Position numbers and translations under genes: made by a program. The notes below the pieces were generated by a model, which had not been told where the DNA came from, searched no databases, and worked only from the letters and a program-made list of their open reading frames with translations. 43,544 nt of DNA from a virus: positions 1-43,544 of the IMG/VR virus record IMGVR_UViG_3300046009_010179; one strand, given 5' to 3'. Positions 25,156 to 33,344 of this stretch are shown here, piece by piece; within the stretch, counting starts at the first letter, position 1; each line of letters opens with the position of its first letter.

Positions 25156-26064
25156 ATGTTTATTGCTAACTTATTTGAAAATTACATTACAGAGGCTGGA
25201 CCGCAACTGGTGGTACTATACCCAGGGCGTTTCCAGCCTTTTCATTTAGGGCACAGAGAAGTTTTTGCTAGCCTGCAAAATAAGTTTGGTAGAGACAGTG
25301 TTTTTATTGCTACTAGTAATAAAACAGAACTACCAAAAAGTCCATTTAATTTCAGCGATAAAACAGTATTCATGAATGCAGCTGGTATTTCTTCTGACCG
25401 CATATTAGAAGTATCAAGCCCTTACAAATTACCCGAACAATTTAATCCAGCCAACACTATTTTTATAGTGGCCGTGGGTGCACCTGATAGAGACAGACTC
25501 AAACCAGACTCTCTTAAAAAAGATGGCAATCCAAGTTATTTTAAAACATTTACTAATATATCTGAATGTACCACTGCTGATCAACATGGCTATGTGATCA
25601 TAGCAGAAGAAAGACACAAAGTTATAGAAATAAACGGCCAAAAAGTAGACGTAAGTCACGGCACACAAAGTAGAGCAGCTTGGAATAGTGTACGTAACGA
25701 TCCCAAACAAAGAAGTCAATTTTTGCTGCAAATGTATGGGCGAGATGATCCTGAACTAGGACGTATACTAGATAAAATTCCTACAAATGTGAACGAAGAG
25801 GCAGCGGGTGTTGGTGTAGTCAAAAATAGTAAAGATCCCAGATATGTCATGGCAACCATGGGCGATGATAACGACGTTACAGCAGCTACCTTGCCTCGAA
25901 TGATGGCAGGATATCACCTCACTAAAAAGTATAAAAAACTAAAAGAAGAAATTGATGTACTTAAAGAAAAATGGTCAGCCAAGTACAAACGCAGTATAAA
26001 TTGTAATAATCCACGTGGTTTCAGTCAAAGAGCACATTGCCAGGGCAGAAAGAAACATGGATGA
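25156..26064 (+). CDS. Nucleotidyltransferase with capsid-targeting-like N-terminus
   Basis: 302 residues. Residues 18-175 are a cytidylyltransferase/NMNAT-type Rossmann fold: YPGRFQPFHLGH with the HxGH nucleotide-activating motif (30-33), and SHGTQSRAAW (168-176) like the (S/T)xxxxR signature. It would adenylate or cytidylate a phosphorylated substrate; NMN, pantetheine and sugar phosphates are possible. It opens MFIANLFENYITEAG with ITE|A as a candidate head-protease site. The C-terminal ~30 residues are basic with two Cys (INCNNPRGFSQRAHCQGRKK), a tail I have seen on other marine T4-like proteins. I infer a packaged internal enzyme. Confidence 0.75.
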   Translation: MFIANLFENYITEAGPQLVVLYPGRFQPFHLGHREVFASLQNKFGRDSVFIATSNKTELPKSPFNFSDKTVFMNAAGISSDRILEVSSPYKLPEQFNPANTIFIVAVGAPDRDRLKPDSLKKDGNPSYFKTFTNISECTTADQHGYVIIAEERHKVIEINGQKVDVSHGTQSRAAWNSVRNDPKQRSQFLLQMYGRDDPELGRILDKIPTNVNEEAAGVGVVKNSKDPRYVMATMGDDNDVTAATLPRMMAGYHLTKKYKKLKEEIDVLKEKWSAKYKRSINCNNPRGFSQRAHCQGRKKHG

Positions 26065-26371
26065 TTTTAAACACATAAAAATTAATGTAGAATGTCATAA
26101 AGTAGAAAATGCTGTTTACAGAATCTACGTGGATAATGATTTAATTACCGAAAGAACATTTATTTGGCCTGGATATAAAAATTATATACGAGAAAATATT
26201 ATTTGTCTTTTGGATCCAGGTGAGCATACGCTGACTCTTGAAAATTGTAGTAAACATGGATATTTTGATATTACAGATTTCACATTAAATGATAGTAATA
26301 CTGGTTTAATTAGTATTAAAGGCGACGACTCCTACACTGGCAGAATTATCACATTTCAAGTCAATCAATAA
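26057..26371 (+). CDS. Small beta-rich protein, CBM-like
   Basis: 104 residues from ATG 26057 (a GTG further upstream at 26015 would run into the previous gene's reading). Strand pattern HIKINVECHKVENAVYRIYVDND, NIICLLDPGEHTLTLENCS, ISIKGDD resembles the beta protein at 24660, so possibly a paralogue or related carbohydrate-binding fold. Function unknown. Overlaps the nucleotidyltransferase end by 8 bp. Confidence 0.6.
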   Translation: MDDFKHIKINVECHKVENAVYRIYVDNDLITERTFIWPGYKNYIRENIICLLDPGEHTLTLENCSKHGYFDITDFTLNDSNTGLISIKGDDSYTGRIITFQVNQ

Positions 26372-26374
26372 ATA
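26367..26374 (+). promoter_or_regulatory. Late-promoter-like octamer AATAAATA
   Basis: AATAAATA followed by C, 23 bp before the ATG at 26397, spanning the stop of the preceding gene. Good spacing for a late promoter. Confidence 0.45.
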
Positions 26375-26396
26375 CTTTATAAACGGATTTAACAAT

Positions 26397-26861
26397 ATGA
26401 AACCAACAGAATTTATAGTAGAAAATAGCGTAATCGCACAAGAAGCAGATGACATGCATCGCGACCATGAAGTGCAAATGGCCCGTAGTCAACTATATAG
26501 TACAGCACAGGCAGCTATCGAAATACACAAATTGCTTAAAAATGTAAGCGAAATGGAAGGCCTCGAAGGTTGGGTACAGACTAAAATTGCTATAGCAAGT
26601 GAGTATTTAGAAAGTGTTCGCGATTATTTAAAATACGAACAAGTTAGTCAAGATCAGGAAATGATGCCTTTTGCCGAAAGTGCCGCAGATTATGCTTTGG
26701 ACCAAATGTTAAACGAAACGGCCAGTGCTGGTGCAAGCGGTGCAGGCGGTATTGCTACCAGCATGGCAGGACCAGCTGGCAAACCCAGCACAGGTAAACC
26801 TAAAAAAATTGCCAATGCACACAAGGCTAAAAAAATTGCAGTAGGCAAAGGTGTTTACTAA
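26397..26861 (+). CDS. Putative internal/scaffold-type head protein
   Basis: 154 residues opening MKPTEFIVENSV, very like the T4 internal-protein targeting sequence (remembered as MKTYQEFIAE...), with IVE|N as the candidate cleavage. Residues ~20-95 are helical (QMARSQLYSTAQAAIEIHKLL, EGWVQTKIAIASEYLESV). After ~105 there is an Ala/Gly-rich hinge, then a basic Lys-rich tail (KPKKIANAHKAKKIAVGK) that could bind DNA. I recognise this layout from marine T4-like phages without a defined function. A role inside the head is inferred. Confidence 0.6.
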   Translation: MKPTEFIVENSVIAQEADDMHRDHEVQMARSQLYSTAQAAIEIHKLLKNVSEMEGLEGWVQTKIAIASEYLESVRDYLKYEQVSQDQEMMPFAESAADYALDQMLNETASAGASGAGGIATSMAGPAGKPSTGKPKKIANAHKAKKIAVGKGVY

Positions 26862-27367
26862 TGAGTGCGATGCGTGACCTTCTTGAAAAAATGACTTTTG
26901 CTGGACAAGCAGTAGGTCAGAAGCCCGGCGATCAGGTACGTGGCAGTGAGCCTATGCCTCGAAAAGGTGGCGGTAAAAAACATCCTTATGCAGGTAGGTT
27001 GGTAGGCGGCGACGAAAGTGTGGAAGAAGACCTAGAAGAAAGTCTACGTCGTCAATTTATGGAATATGGTGCCCAAGGTTCTGCCATCGGAAACGACAGT
27101 GGTGTTACTAATGCAGATAGAGTCATGCGAGCACAGGAGAAGCAAGCTGGTAAACAAAACACAATGGCACAAATATCCGGCCTGGGTAACGAATTAAAAG
27201 TGGCCAGAGCTCAACTTTCTCAATTGAATAGATCCATGCCCCAAGGTGCAAGCCCTGCGGAAAAGGCAGCAGCACTACGAGATATTCAAGCACAAAAAAT
27301 AGGCATTCAATCGCAAATCAAAGGTCTGTCTTCACAAATAGCAGATTTGAGATCACAATCATTTTAG
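26861..27367 (+). CDS. Putative internal/virion protein
   Basis: 168 residues. Starts MSAMRDLLEKMTFAG with LLE|K near the N-terminus (possible head-protease site), then a Gly/Lys-rich segment (PMPRKGGGKKHPYAGRL), an acidic patch (ESVEEDLEESL) and a C-terminal helical region rich in Gln/Ala (QEKQAGKQNTMAQI, QKIGIQSQIKGLSSQIADL). Looks like a disordered or coiled virion protein. Overlaps the upstream stop by one base; next gene follows after 9 bp. Function unknown. Confidence 0.55.
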   Translation: MSAMRDLLEKMTFAGQAVGQKPGDQVRGSEPMPRKGGGKKHPYAGRLVGGDESVEEDLEESLRRQFMEYGAQGSAIGNDSGVTNADRVMRAQEKQAGKQNTMAQISGLGNELKVARAQLSQLNRSMPQGASPAEKAAALRDIQAQKIGIQSQIKGLSSQIADLRSQSF

Positions 27368-27376
27368 AGATAGAAA

Positions 27377-29482
27377 ATGTTACTTTCCGAATTTATAAAT
27401 TTAAAAGAAAAACCCGGATGCAACATGACCGAATCAGGTCGTGCCTGTGCTGTACACGGATTAAACGAATGCCCTGGTTATAAAATGATTGAAGATTCTG
27501 CCAGAGAAAAGTTGCACAAACGTCATCAAGAGCTACGTAAAAAATCTGGCTTGCCTGATCCTGAATATTACAAAGAACTTAAAGCCAGTTATGATTTACC
27601 TGATCAAGAAAGACTGGCTCGTGTAAAAGAAATAAAGAAAAAGTATAATGTCAATGAAGGCGGTCCATTCAGTTACGGTGCCAAGAAGCCTAGAAAAGGT
27701 AGTGTGGCAGATCTTGCTGCAAAGAAACGACAAGAACAGGAACGTAGTCGGCAGCCTATAGAGCCCAAGGATCAACGAGTTGGTGTCGCTAAGGTTGTTA
27801 AAGAACTTGATGTCAAAGGCGCTTCGGCCGGGGACGATGCTGCCTACAATCAATATGCTCAAACAAGAGCCTTTGGTGACCGAATGGACAGGGAGGCAAG
27901 CGCTACACCTAATCCATCTTCATTTGCTTTGTCAACACAAGCTGGATGGGACAATCAAGATTTGCAGCCTAAAACTCAACATTACCAAAGTCCATTAAGT
28001 AAAGAACTTATTGCTGCTCAAACAACAGGTTTAGCTGCACAAAATCCAGAAATGGAAAAACGCTATACTATGAATAAATTAGCAACGAAACCTAAAATGA
28101 CAAGTGCTGAATTTGCAGCTCAATTGGAATCACAAGGTGTGGCGGAAGGCTCGGATAACATCACTGCTGTATTTTCTGGTTATGGAAATTATATGAGCGG
28201 TCGTGGTGCTAATGTATTTAAACATTATGGTATTACGGTATTAGACAAACAATATTTTGAAGATGAAGATATCGCAGAATATACAGTTAGCGGCAGTAAA
28301 GAGGCATTGGATCAAGCGAGAGCATATTTAGAACGCAGCGATCAATTCGGTGGTATGATTATTAAACAAGGTGTGGCGGAAGGCGTAACCAGCCCGGAGA
28401 TCAAGCAAGCATACGATGCCATAATGAAAACTGCGCCCAAGAGTCCTGAAAGAAAAAGAGCCATCAAGCACTATCAACAACTCCGCGACGATGCACTAGA
28501 CAAGAAAAAAGAGCAAGGTGTGGCAGAAGGCAGAGGAAATATAGAAGCATTAAGAACAGAGTTGATGGGCGAATATTTAAACATCTATTACAATGCCCTG
28601 GATGGTTGGAATATGACTGATCATATAATTAATTTGCAAGATGTTTACGGCCGTGTTAAAAGAAGCCGAGATCCTGTATTGCAACAAACTTATAACCTTC
28701 TCATGGATCATGCCGAAGAAAGCATAGATGTTCAAGCCTCGGCGGCACTTAAAGCAATACGAATACTAGGCGATGAACCCAATTATACTCCGCCACCAAG
28801 ACCACCAATGTCGCCAGAGGATTCGGCCCGGGCAGATGCTTTTGTAAATCAATTCTTAGCAGCATTAGTATCGCATGGTATTAAAACGCATCCTGATTGG
28901 CAAAAAAACAATGACAAAGGTGTGGCGGAAGGCAGAAAACCCGACTACAATTTTGATATAGAAGATCTTAAAAAACTAGAACAAGTTAGAGATCTAGAAA
29001 CTTTAAAAACACTAGCACTACAATTAATTAGCAAGCCAAGTGCTAAACCAATGAAACCAGAAAAAGTAGAATGGTTTAAATCAGCACTTGAAAGAATGGA
29101 CAGTCCATTAAAGGTTATAAAGTTAATGTATGATTTATTACTCAGTGGCGAAGGACATAGTGTCATTGGTAGCCGTAAAAGTATGAATCCAAATACATAT
29201 CGTCAAAGATTTGGCGAAGATCAAGTAACCAACGAGGACGTGGAAAAATACCTAGAAGAAATGCGACGAGCAGGCTATGAAGTTTTGCATGAAGAATCGC
29301 ACAGTTGTCCTGAGTGTGGTGGTCCTGCTTTTAGTGATCAATTGTTAGCAGAGAAGAAAGACGCTTGTTATAGCAAAGTGAAAAGTCGCTACAAGGTTTG
29401 GCCTAGTGCTTATGCATCAGGTGCACTAGTACGCTGCCGCAAAGTAGGTGCCAAGAACTGGGGCAACAAAAGTAAAAAATGA
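27377..29482 (+). CDS. 701-residue modular protein with repeated GVAEG linkers
   Basis: Opens MLLSEFINLKEKPGCNM (EFI like T4 targeting peptides; LKE|K site), with a Cys-containing N-terminal patch (CNMTESGRACAVHGLNECPG). Segments of unlike character are separated by QGVAEG at residues 253-258, 331-336, 380-385 and KGVAEG at 514-519. Segment 259-330 is alpha/beta; 337-379 helical; 386-513 helical with Pro-rich patch; 520-701 ends in SCPECGGPAF (zinc knuckle) and DACYSKVKSRYKVWPSAYAS...CRKVGAKNWG, a basic Cys tail typical of marine phage proteins. Likely packaged and cut at GVAE|G. Domain functions unknown. Confidence 0.7.
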   Translation: MLLSEFINLKEKPGCNMTESGRACAVHGLNECPGYKMIEDSAREKLHKRHQELRKKSGLPDPEYYKELKASYDLPDQERLARVKEIKKKYNVNEGGPFSYGAKKPRKGSVADLAAKKRQEQERSRQPIEPKDQRVGVAKVVKELDVKGASAGDDAAYNQYAQTRAFGDRMDREASATPNPSSFALSTQAGWDNQDLQPKTQHYQSPLSKELIAAQTTGLAAQNPEMEKRYTMNKLATKPKMTSAEFAAQLESQGVAEGSDNITAVFSGYGNYMSGRGANVFKHYGITVLDKQYFEDEDIAEYTVSGSKEALDQARAYLERSDQFGGMIIKQGVAEGVTSPEIKQAYDAIMKTAPKSPERKRAIKHYQQLRDDALDKKKEQGVAEGRGNIEALRTELMGEYLNIYYNALDGWNMTDHIINLQDVYGRVKRSRDPVLQQTYNLLMDHAEESIDVQASAALKAIRILGDEPNYTPPPRPPMSPEDSARADAFVNQFLAALVSHGIKTHPDWQKNNDKGVAEGRKPDYNFDIEDLKKLEQVRDLETLKTLALQLISKPSAKPMKPEKVEWFKSALERMDSPLKVIKLMYDLLLSGEGHSVIGSRKSMNPNTYRQRFGEDQVTNEDVEKYLEEMRRAGYEVLHEESHSCPECGGPAFSDQLLAEKKDACYSKVKSRYKVWPSAYASGALVRCRKVGAKNWGNKSKK
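28133..28933 (+). repeat. Four dispersed 18-bp linker repeats (QGVAEG)
   Basis: CAAGGTGTGGCGGAAGGC occurs at 28133-28150 and 28367-28384, with one change (GCA for GCG) at 28514-28531, and with AAA for CAA at 28916-28933. All are in frame. Nucleotide identity is nearly complete, including third positions, while the sequences between them are unrelated, so the repeats are linkers, not a duplicated domain. Confidence 0.9.
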
Positions 29483-30048
29483 GATATAGACAAATTTTAG
29501 AAGCTTGTTGGGACGGATATCAACAACGTGGCATGAAGAAAAAAGGTGACCGCCAGGTACCTAACTGTGTTAAAATGAGCGAACAAGAACTAGAAGAAGA
29601 TCTTAAAAAATGGTTTCGTGAAAAATGGGTTAGATTTGGCCCAGATGGTAAAATTCGCGGAGAGTGTGGCGGTAGAGACAGCGGCGAAGGCAAACCAAAA
29701 TGTTTGCCTGCCAGTAAAGCACATGCACTAGGTAAAAAAGGTCGTTCCAGTAGTGCAGCAAAAAAACGCAGAGAAGATCCCAATCCAGAACGTCGTGGAC
29801 CAGCAAAGAATGTGGCTACCAAGACACGTTCAATGAAAGAACAAATACCTGAACTAAAGCCGGACAATCAGCCGGAACCAACACCACTCAAAAAAGGTTT
29901 GAATGTTTTAGGTAACATTTTTACAGCAGGTAAACTTCTGTCAGATCCAAAAGCTCTAGCACATCAAGAAGTATTAAATGTGATTGACCCTAACAGACAA
30001 AATCAAAGTATTATTAGACGCATGCAGAAAGATGAACCTCAACAATAA
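29479..30048 (+). CDS. Basic internal-type protein
   Basis: 189 residues opening MRYRQILEACWDGYQQRG (ILE|A candidate site). A Cys/Lys/Arg-rich body follows: MKKKGDRQVPNCVKM, DLKKWFREKWVRFGPDGKI, GECGGRDSGEGKPKCLPASKAHALGKKG, KKRREDPNPERRGPAKNV. Strong positive charge and paired Cys suggest nucleic-acid binding, perhaps with DNA in the head. I have seen this C-rich basic module in other marine phage proteins. The ATG overlaps the previous stop. Confidence 0.6.
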   Translation: MRYRQILEACWDGYQQRGMKKKGDRQVPNCVKMSEQELEEDLKKWFREKWVRFGPDGKIRGECGGRDSGEGKPKCLPASKAHALGKKGRSSSAAKKRREDPNPERRGPAKNVATKTRSMKEQIPELKPDNQPEPTPLKKGLNVLGNIFTAGKLLSDPKALAHQEVLNVIDPNRQNQSIIRRMQKDEPQQ

Positions 30049-30060
30049 TGTATTCAATCA

Positions 30061-30717
30061 ATGTCATTTTTAATAGCTAATACACCACCAATACACAGTT
30101 ACATCAGGCGTGAATTTTTATATGACTTTGAACGGGGACATGGAGAATATGAACCCTGTATATGGATCACCATTAAAAGTATAAGAGGACAAGCATTTAG
30201 AATTGAGGCTTACTTACCAAACTATGGCGCACTTTATGACAAGCTACCTTTACATGCGTTTGTGTCACGCACAGAAAATCTTGACCCAGAAAATTTTTTA
30301 CCTTTAGATACTCTTCAAATTTGGGATTGCTTTGACTATGACATCGCAATCATACAAAAGGCTTTTCTAAAAAATCTCAGTTGCAAGTTTTATGCCAAAG
30401 ATAAACAAATGTATTCTGGTAATTATTTGTTTACAGTAGATAACGCACACCCAGATCAAAATACTATAGACACCGGATACAGTGAATGGCCCGAAGACCA
30501 TAAAAGTTTCAATTTTATTGAATTGGATAATGGACAGTATGCAGCGCAACCTAACAATAGATGTTTATTTTATGATGCGGCAAGCAATCCTAGTACGATG
30601 AAGTTTCCTGACTTCAAAGTTTGTACTAGAAAGTATGTGGTAGAACAAAATCCCAAATGGCGTTTGGGCGATACTGATACAGTAATGTATGAAAAATCAA
30701 ATTTAACTGGAGAATAA
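30061..30717 (+). CDS. Conserved-type T4-like phage protein, unknown function
   Basis: 218 residues, clearly globular and aromatic-rich: IHSYIRREFLYDFERGHGEY, CIWITIKSIRGQAFRIEAYL, TLQIWDCFDYDIAIIQKAFL, then a NGQYAAQPNNRCLFYDA motif. I recognise it as a protein widespread in marine T4-like phages, usually of unknown function; no catalytic motif visible. Precedes a 49-residue basic protein by one base. Virion or metabolic role cannot be decided. Confidence 0.7.
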   Translation: MSFLIANTPPIHSYIRREFLYDFERGHGEYEPCIWITIKSIRGQAFRIEAYLPNYGALYDKLPLHAFVSRTENLDPENFLPLDTLQIWDCFDYDIAIIQKAFLKNLSCKFYAKDKQMYSGNYLFTVDNAHPDQNTIDTGYSEWPEDHKSFNFIELDNGQYAAQPNNRCLFYDAASNPSTMKFPDFKVCTRKYVVEQNPKWRLGDTDTVMYEKSNLTGE

Positions 30718-30718
30718 A

Positions 30719-30868
30719 ATGGCAAAAGCAAAAGGTACAGCATCTGGAAAACCAGCAATTGATCATGTAGTCAAGCGTACACACATTGGCGGACTACGAC
30801 CAAAAACCAGCTCAATGAACAAAAGCTATAAACGAAGCTTCAAACCAAATAGAGGTCAAGGTAGGTAA
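30719..30868 (+). CDS. Small basic protein (49 residues)
   Basis: Below usual length cut-offs. MAKAKGTASGKPAIDHVVKR, then THIGGLRPKTSSMNKSYKRS and FKPNRGQGR: very Lys/Arg-rich with Gly, resembling small conserved T4-like phage proteins; likely binds nucleic acid. GGAG ribosome site six bases before ATG 30719. Its 3' end overlaps the oppositely oriented radical SAM gene by 13 bp. Confidence 0.8.
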   Translation: MAKAKGTASGKPAIDHVVKRTHIGGLRPKTSSMNKSYKRSFKPNRGQGR

Positions 30869-33258
30869 AGAGGATAATCAAATAGTTTGTTAAAACTTTT
30901 ATTATAAGCTTTATCTGTATCTTTTGTAAATTGAACGAACCGTTTAAAATTTTCGGGGTCACTATCTTGTTCTAAATTTTTAATTAGAAATCTACAAAGT
31001 TCTTTAAACTTAAATCCATTATGGTCAGGAACTTCTTCAAAAATTTTAAGCGCATTTTGTAATTGCAACAAAGCTCTTGTTTTTAATTCAGGTGGTAGCA
31101 CTCTTGGATTTAAATACGTTGGTCCATCAACAGCACGAATAGCAAAAAAAATCTCCAATTTTCGCTTGAACAAATTTGCCAGAAATCTAGCTAAATTTTC
31201 AATACCTAAGATAGTATAAGCCGAAAGGGCTGTATTAACTACAACTTCTACATTTGGTAGCTCTATCATTGAATAAACATTTTTTTCCACTTGAGTCCAT
31301 ATTGTACCTTCTCTCTGGTATTCTGCTATTTCGCCGGTGGCATCGATACTGAATGTTAAATGAAGGTATTTAAATTGTTTTAGTTTATCTAAAATGTAAG
31401 GGTTAACAGTGCTACAATTAGTAGTAAACATTAATTCTATGTTTTTATCATATTGCTTAGAGATAATGTAATCTAACAAATCATAATTTGTTTTAATTAG
31501 CATAGGTTCGCCACCTGCCAAATTGAGTTTATTTAAATTACTAAGTAGATTTAAAATTTCGTTGTAATTAGCATCAGTGGTGTGATTGTGAGCTTTCATA
31601 CTATCGGTCAATTGATACCATACTTTTAATTCGTTGTTGTTTTCAACTACATTAACTATACTACTACTATCATTTGGTCCGCACATTCTACAACTAAAAT
31701 TACATGTATTGCTTGCTCTGAATTCTAAAAATTTGGTTCCGATATTTGTATTAACAGATAAATTCTCCTTTTTCAATGGATATTTAGAATAAACCATTGT
31801 TCTAATACTAGAGTATCCTTGATCTTCTAATCGCCAACAATCAGAACAACTACTTGGTCTCTTTCCTTCAAGTAAATCTTGTTTAAGATTTTTTATAAAT
31901 TCACTTGATAAAAAATCTGATGGTGAACCTTGTATTTCTACCTTATTAGCACAGCATACTCTTGCACTATTTTGACTATAATACAAACTTAACCATGGAG
32001 CAGAGCATATTACCTGTTCTTCCTTGCTAATATTAAAATCATCATTTTTAAATACAAGGTCATGTAAATTTTTTATTGATTGATTTGCAATTGGTATATG
32101 ATGTTCAATTACTCTATGTAGATAACCAAAATATTTGTAAAATTGCGTGCTCAGCCCAGATGTAGGAGTAAAAATTACTTTATTTTTGATTTGTGAATTC
32201 AAAAAATATGTTTGATCAAAAACATAAACTCTCGAGTCTATATATTCACTGAGGTCAATTAATCTTGAGTTTAACGTAATTTCAAAATCTTCAACAATTA
32301 ATGGAACATTATTAGAATCATCGTCCTCAAATTGGAATGTTACAGACTCTTTAACTGCTATTTGTAATGCATCATCAACTGACAGATTCAAATTATTGTT
32401 TACTTTTGTGTCTTGCTTGGGTTGAACTGAATTTGATTTTTGTTGAAATATAAGATGAAAATTTGGAATTATGCTGCTGAGAATATTTTTTTGTACAACT
32501 TCATATAAGTTTACTGTATTGCCCTTGGGATAAAATTTCCATTGATTAGTATCTACATTATATATCTTGATAAAATCAGCTGTAGTAGCATAAAACAAAG
32601 TTAAGATATTGTTGAAATTATAAATTATCCCGGCTGCATTACCGCCAGAGGGGTCTATGCTATATTCCTTATTCCAATTCACTACAAGTTGTAGTAAGTC
32701 ATCTAATGTCAAAACAATGTTTTTATCAGCTGAGCTATCTTGAAATTTAGACAATAATATAAAGTTATTGTCGTTTAATTTGTTTGCCCAGCCACCATTT
32801 GGATTTTCTTCTATTGATTTAATTATTAAATTTGGATCAACCCCTTTTTTTACATATTCGTCGATCATATCAACATTTACACCGCCTGAATTATACAGGG
32901 GAGTGGATTGCAATTTTTCTTTAAGATACTGACTTAGTAATTTTGGTAGTGGTTTTACATCTACATCAAACTGTTGAATGTTAATTTTTGGTGGTTCAAA
33001 GAGTACTTCGTCACTTAAATTATTATGAACTTCTATGGTAGTATTTTTAACAGGTATTTTCTTACCTGTTTTTTCGAATAAAAGTAGAACATAATCAGAA
33101 TTAATTATTTTTTCATAATCTTGTACTAAAGGTATAAAAACTATTTCTGTTACATTAGTAATCTCTCTATTTCTCTTGCTTTTTAAGCATACAAAATCAT
33201 TGTTTTGATAGTTAATACTTTGAATTAATTTTTCTACTTTTTCTACGTAATTTTTCAT
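30856..33258 (-). CDS. Radical SAM protein 1 with long unknown N-terminal extension
   Basis: 800 residues, about twice the size of the other six. Residues 1-~410 match nothing I know (mixed alpha/beta, with a possible helix around 183-196). From ~415 it is a twitch-type radical SAM enzyme: C418SAPW, C435C436 and C471SDC474 of an auxiliary cluster region, CNFSCRMC core (519/523/526), LAGGEPML (580-587), and the C-terminal tail with YNKSFNKLF. It should generate a 5'-deoxyadenosyl radical; substrate unknown. Sole leftward gene here, with its own late-type octamer upstream. Extension may recognise the target. Confidence 0.85.
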   Translation of the reverse strand: MKNYVEKVEKLIQSINYQNNDFVCLKSKRNREITNVTEIVFIPLVQDYEKIINSDYVLLLFEKTGKKIPVKNTTIEVHNNLSDEVLFEPPKINIQQFDVDVKPLPKLLSQYLKEKLQSTPLYNSGGVNVDMIDEYVKKGVDPNLIIKSIEENPNGGWANKLNDNNFILLSKFQDSSADKNIVLTLDDLLQLVVNWNKEYSIDPSGGNAAGIIYNFNNILTLFYATTADFIKIYNVDTNQWKFYPKGNTVNLYEVVQKNILSSIIPNFHLIFQQKSNSVQPKQDTKVNNNLNLSVDDALQIAVKESVTFQFEDDDSNNVPLIVEDFEITLNSRLIDLSEYIDSRVYVFDQTYFLNSQIKNKVIFTPTSGLSTQFYKYFGYLHRVIEHHIPIANQSIKNLHDLVFKNDDFNISKEEQVICSAPWLSLYYSQNSARVCCANKVEIQGSPSDFLSSEFIKNLKQDLLEGKRPSSCSDCWRLEDQGYSSIRTMVYSKYPLKKENLSVNTNIGTKFLEFRASNTCNFSCRMCGPNDSSSIVNVVENNNELKVWYQLTDSMKAHNHTTDANYNEILNLLSNLNKLNLAGGEPMLIKTNYDLLDYIISKQYDKNIELMFTTNCSTVNPYILDKLKQFKYLHLTFSIDATGEIAEYQREGTIWTQVEKNVYSMIELPNVEVVVNTALSAYTILGIENLARFLANLFKRKLEIFFAIRAVDGPTYLNPRVLPPELKTRALLQLQNALKIFEEVPDHNGFKFKELCRFLIKNLEQDSDPENFKRFVQFTKDTDKAYNKSFNKLFDYPLYLP

Positions 33259-33287
33259 AGTAATTTATGAATTTTGAGTCACAAATC

Positions 33288-33295
33288 TATTTATG
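33288..33295 (-). promoter_or_regulatory. Minus-strand late-promoter-like octamer CATAAATA
   Basis: Complement of 33288-33295 is CATAAATA, 29 bp before the radical SAM 1 start codon (33258). It lies back-to-back with a rightward octamer at 33316, so the 86-bp gap carries two divergent candidates. No ORF or tRNA in the gap. Confidence 0.5.
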
Positions 33296-33315
33296 GATTT
33301 GACCTTAGGCTTTGG

Positions 33316-33323
33316 ACTAAATA
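33316..33323 (+). promoter_or_regulatory. Late-promoter-like octamer ACTAAATA
   Basis: ACTAAATA followed by C lies 21 bp before the Dps ATG (33345), matching the NNTAAATA core. An AGG (33333-33335) between may serve as a ribosome site. Confidence 0.45.
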
Positions 33324-33344
33324 CTTCAATATAGGAATATGTAA

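Noticed and set aside
28133-28933. CRISPR-like array from the regularly repeated 18-mers
   Set aside because: Spacing is irregular (147 to 402 bp), repeats are in frame in a coding gene and encode QGVAEG.
29520-29867. 115-codon minus-strand ORF within the 29479 basic protein gene
   Set aside because: Ser/Leu-rich antisense product of a Lys/Arg-rich gene; no start signal.
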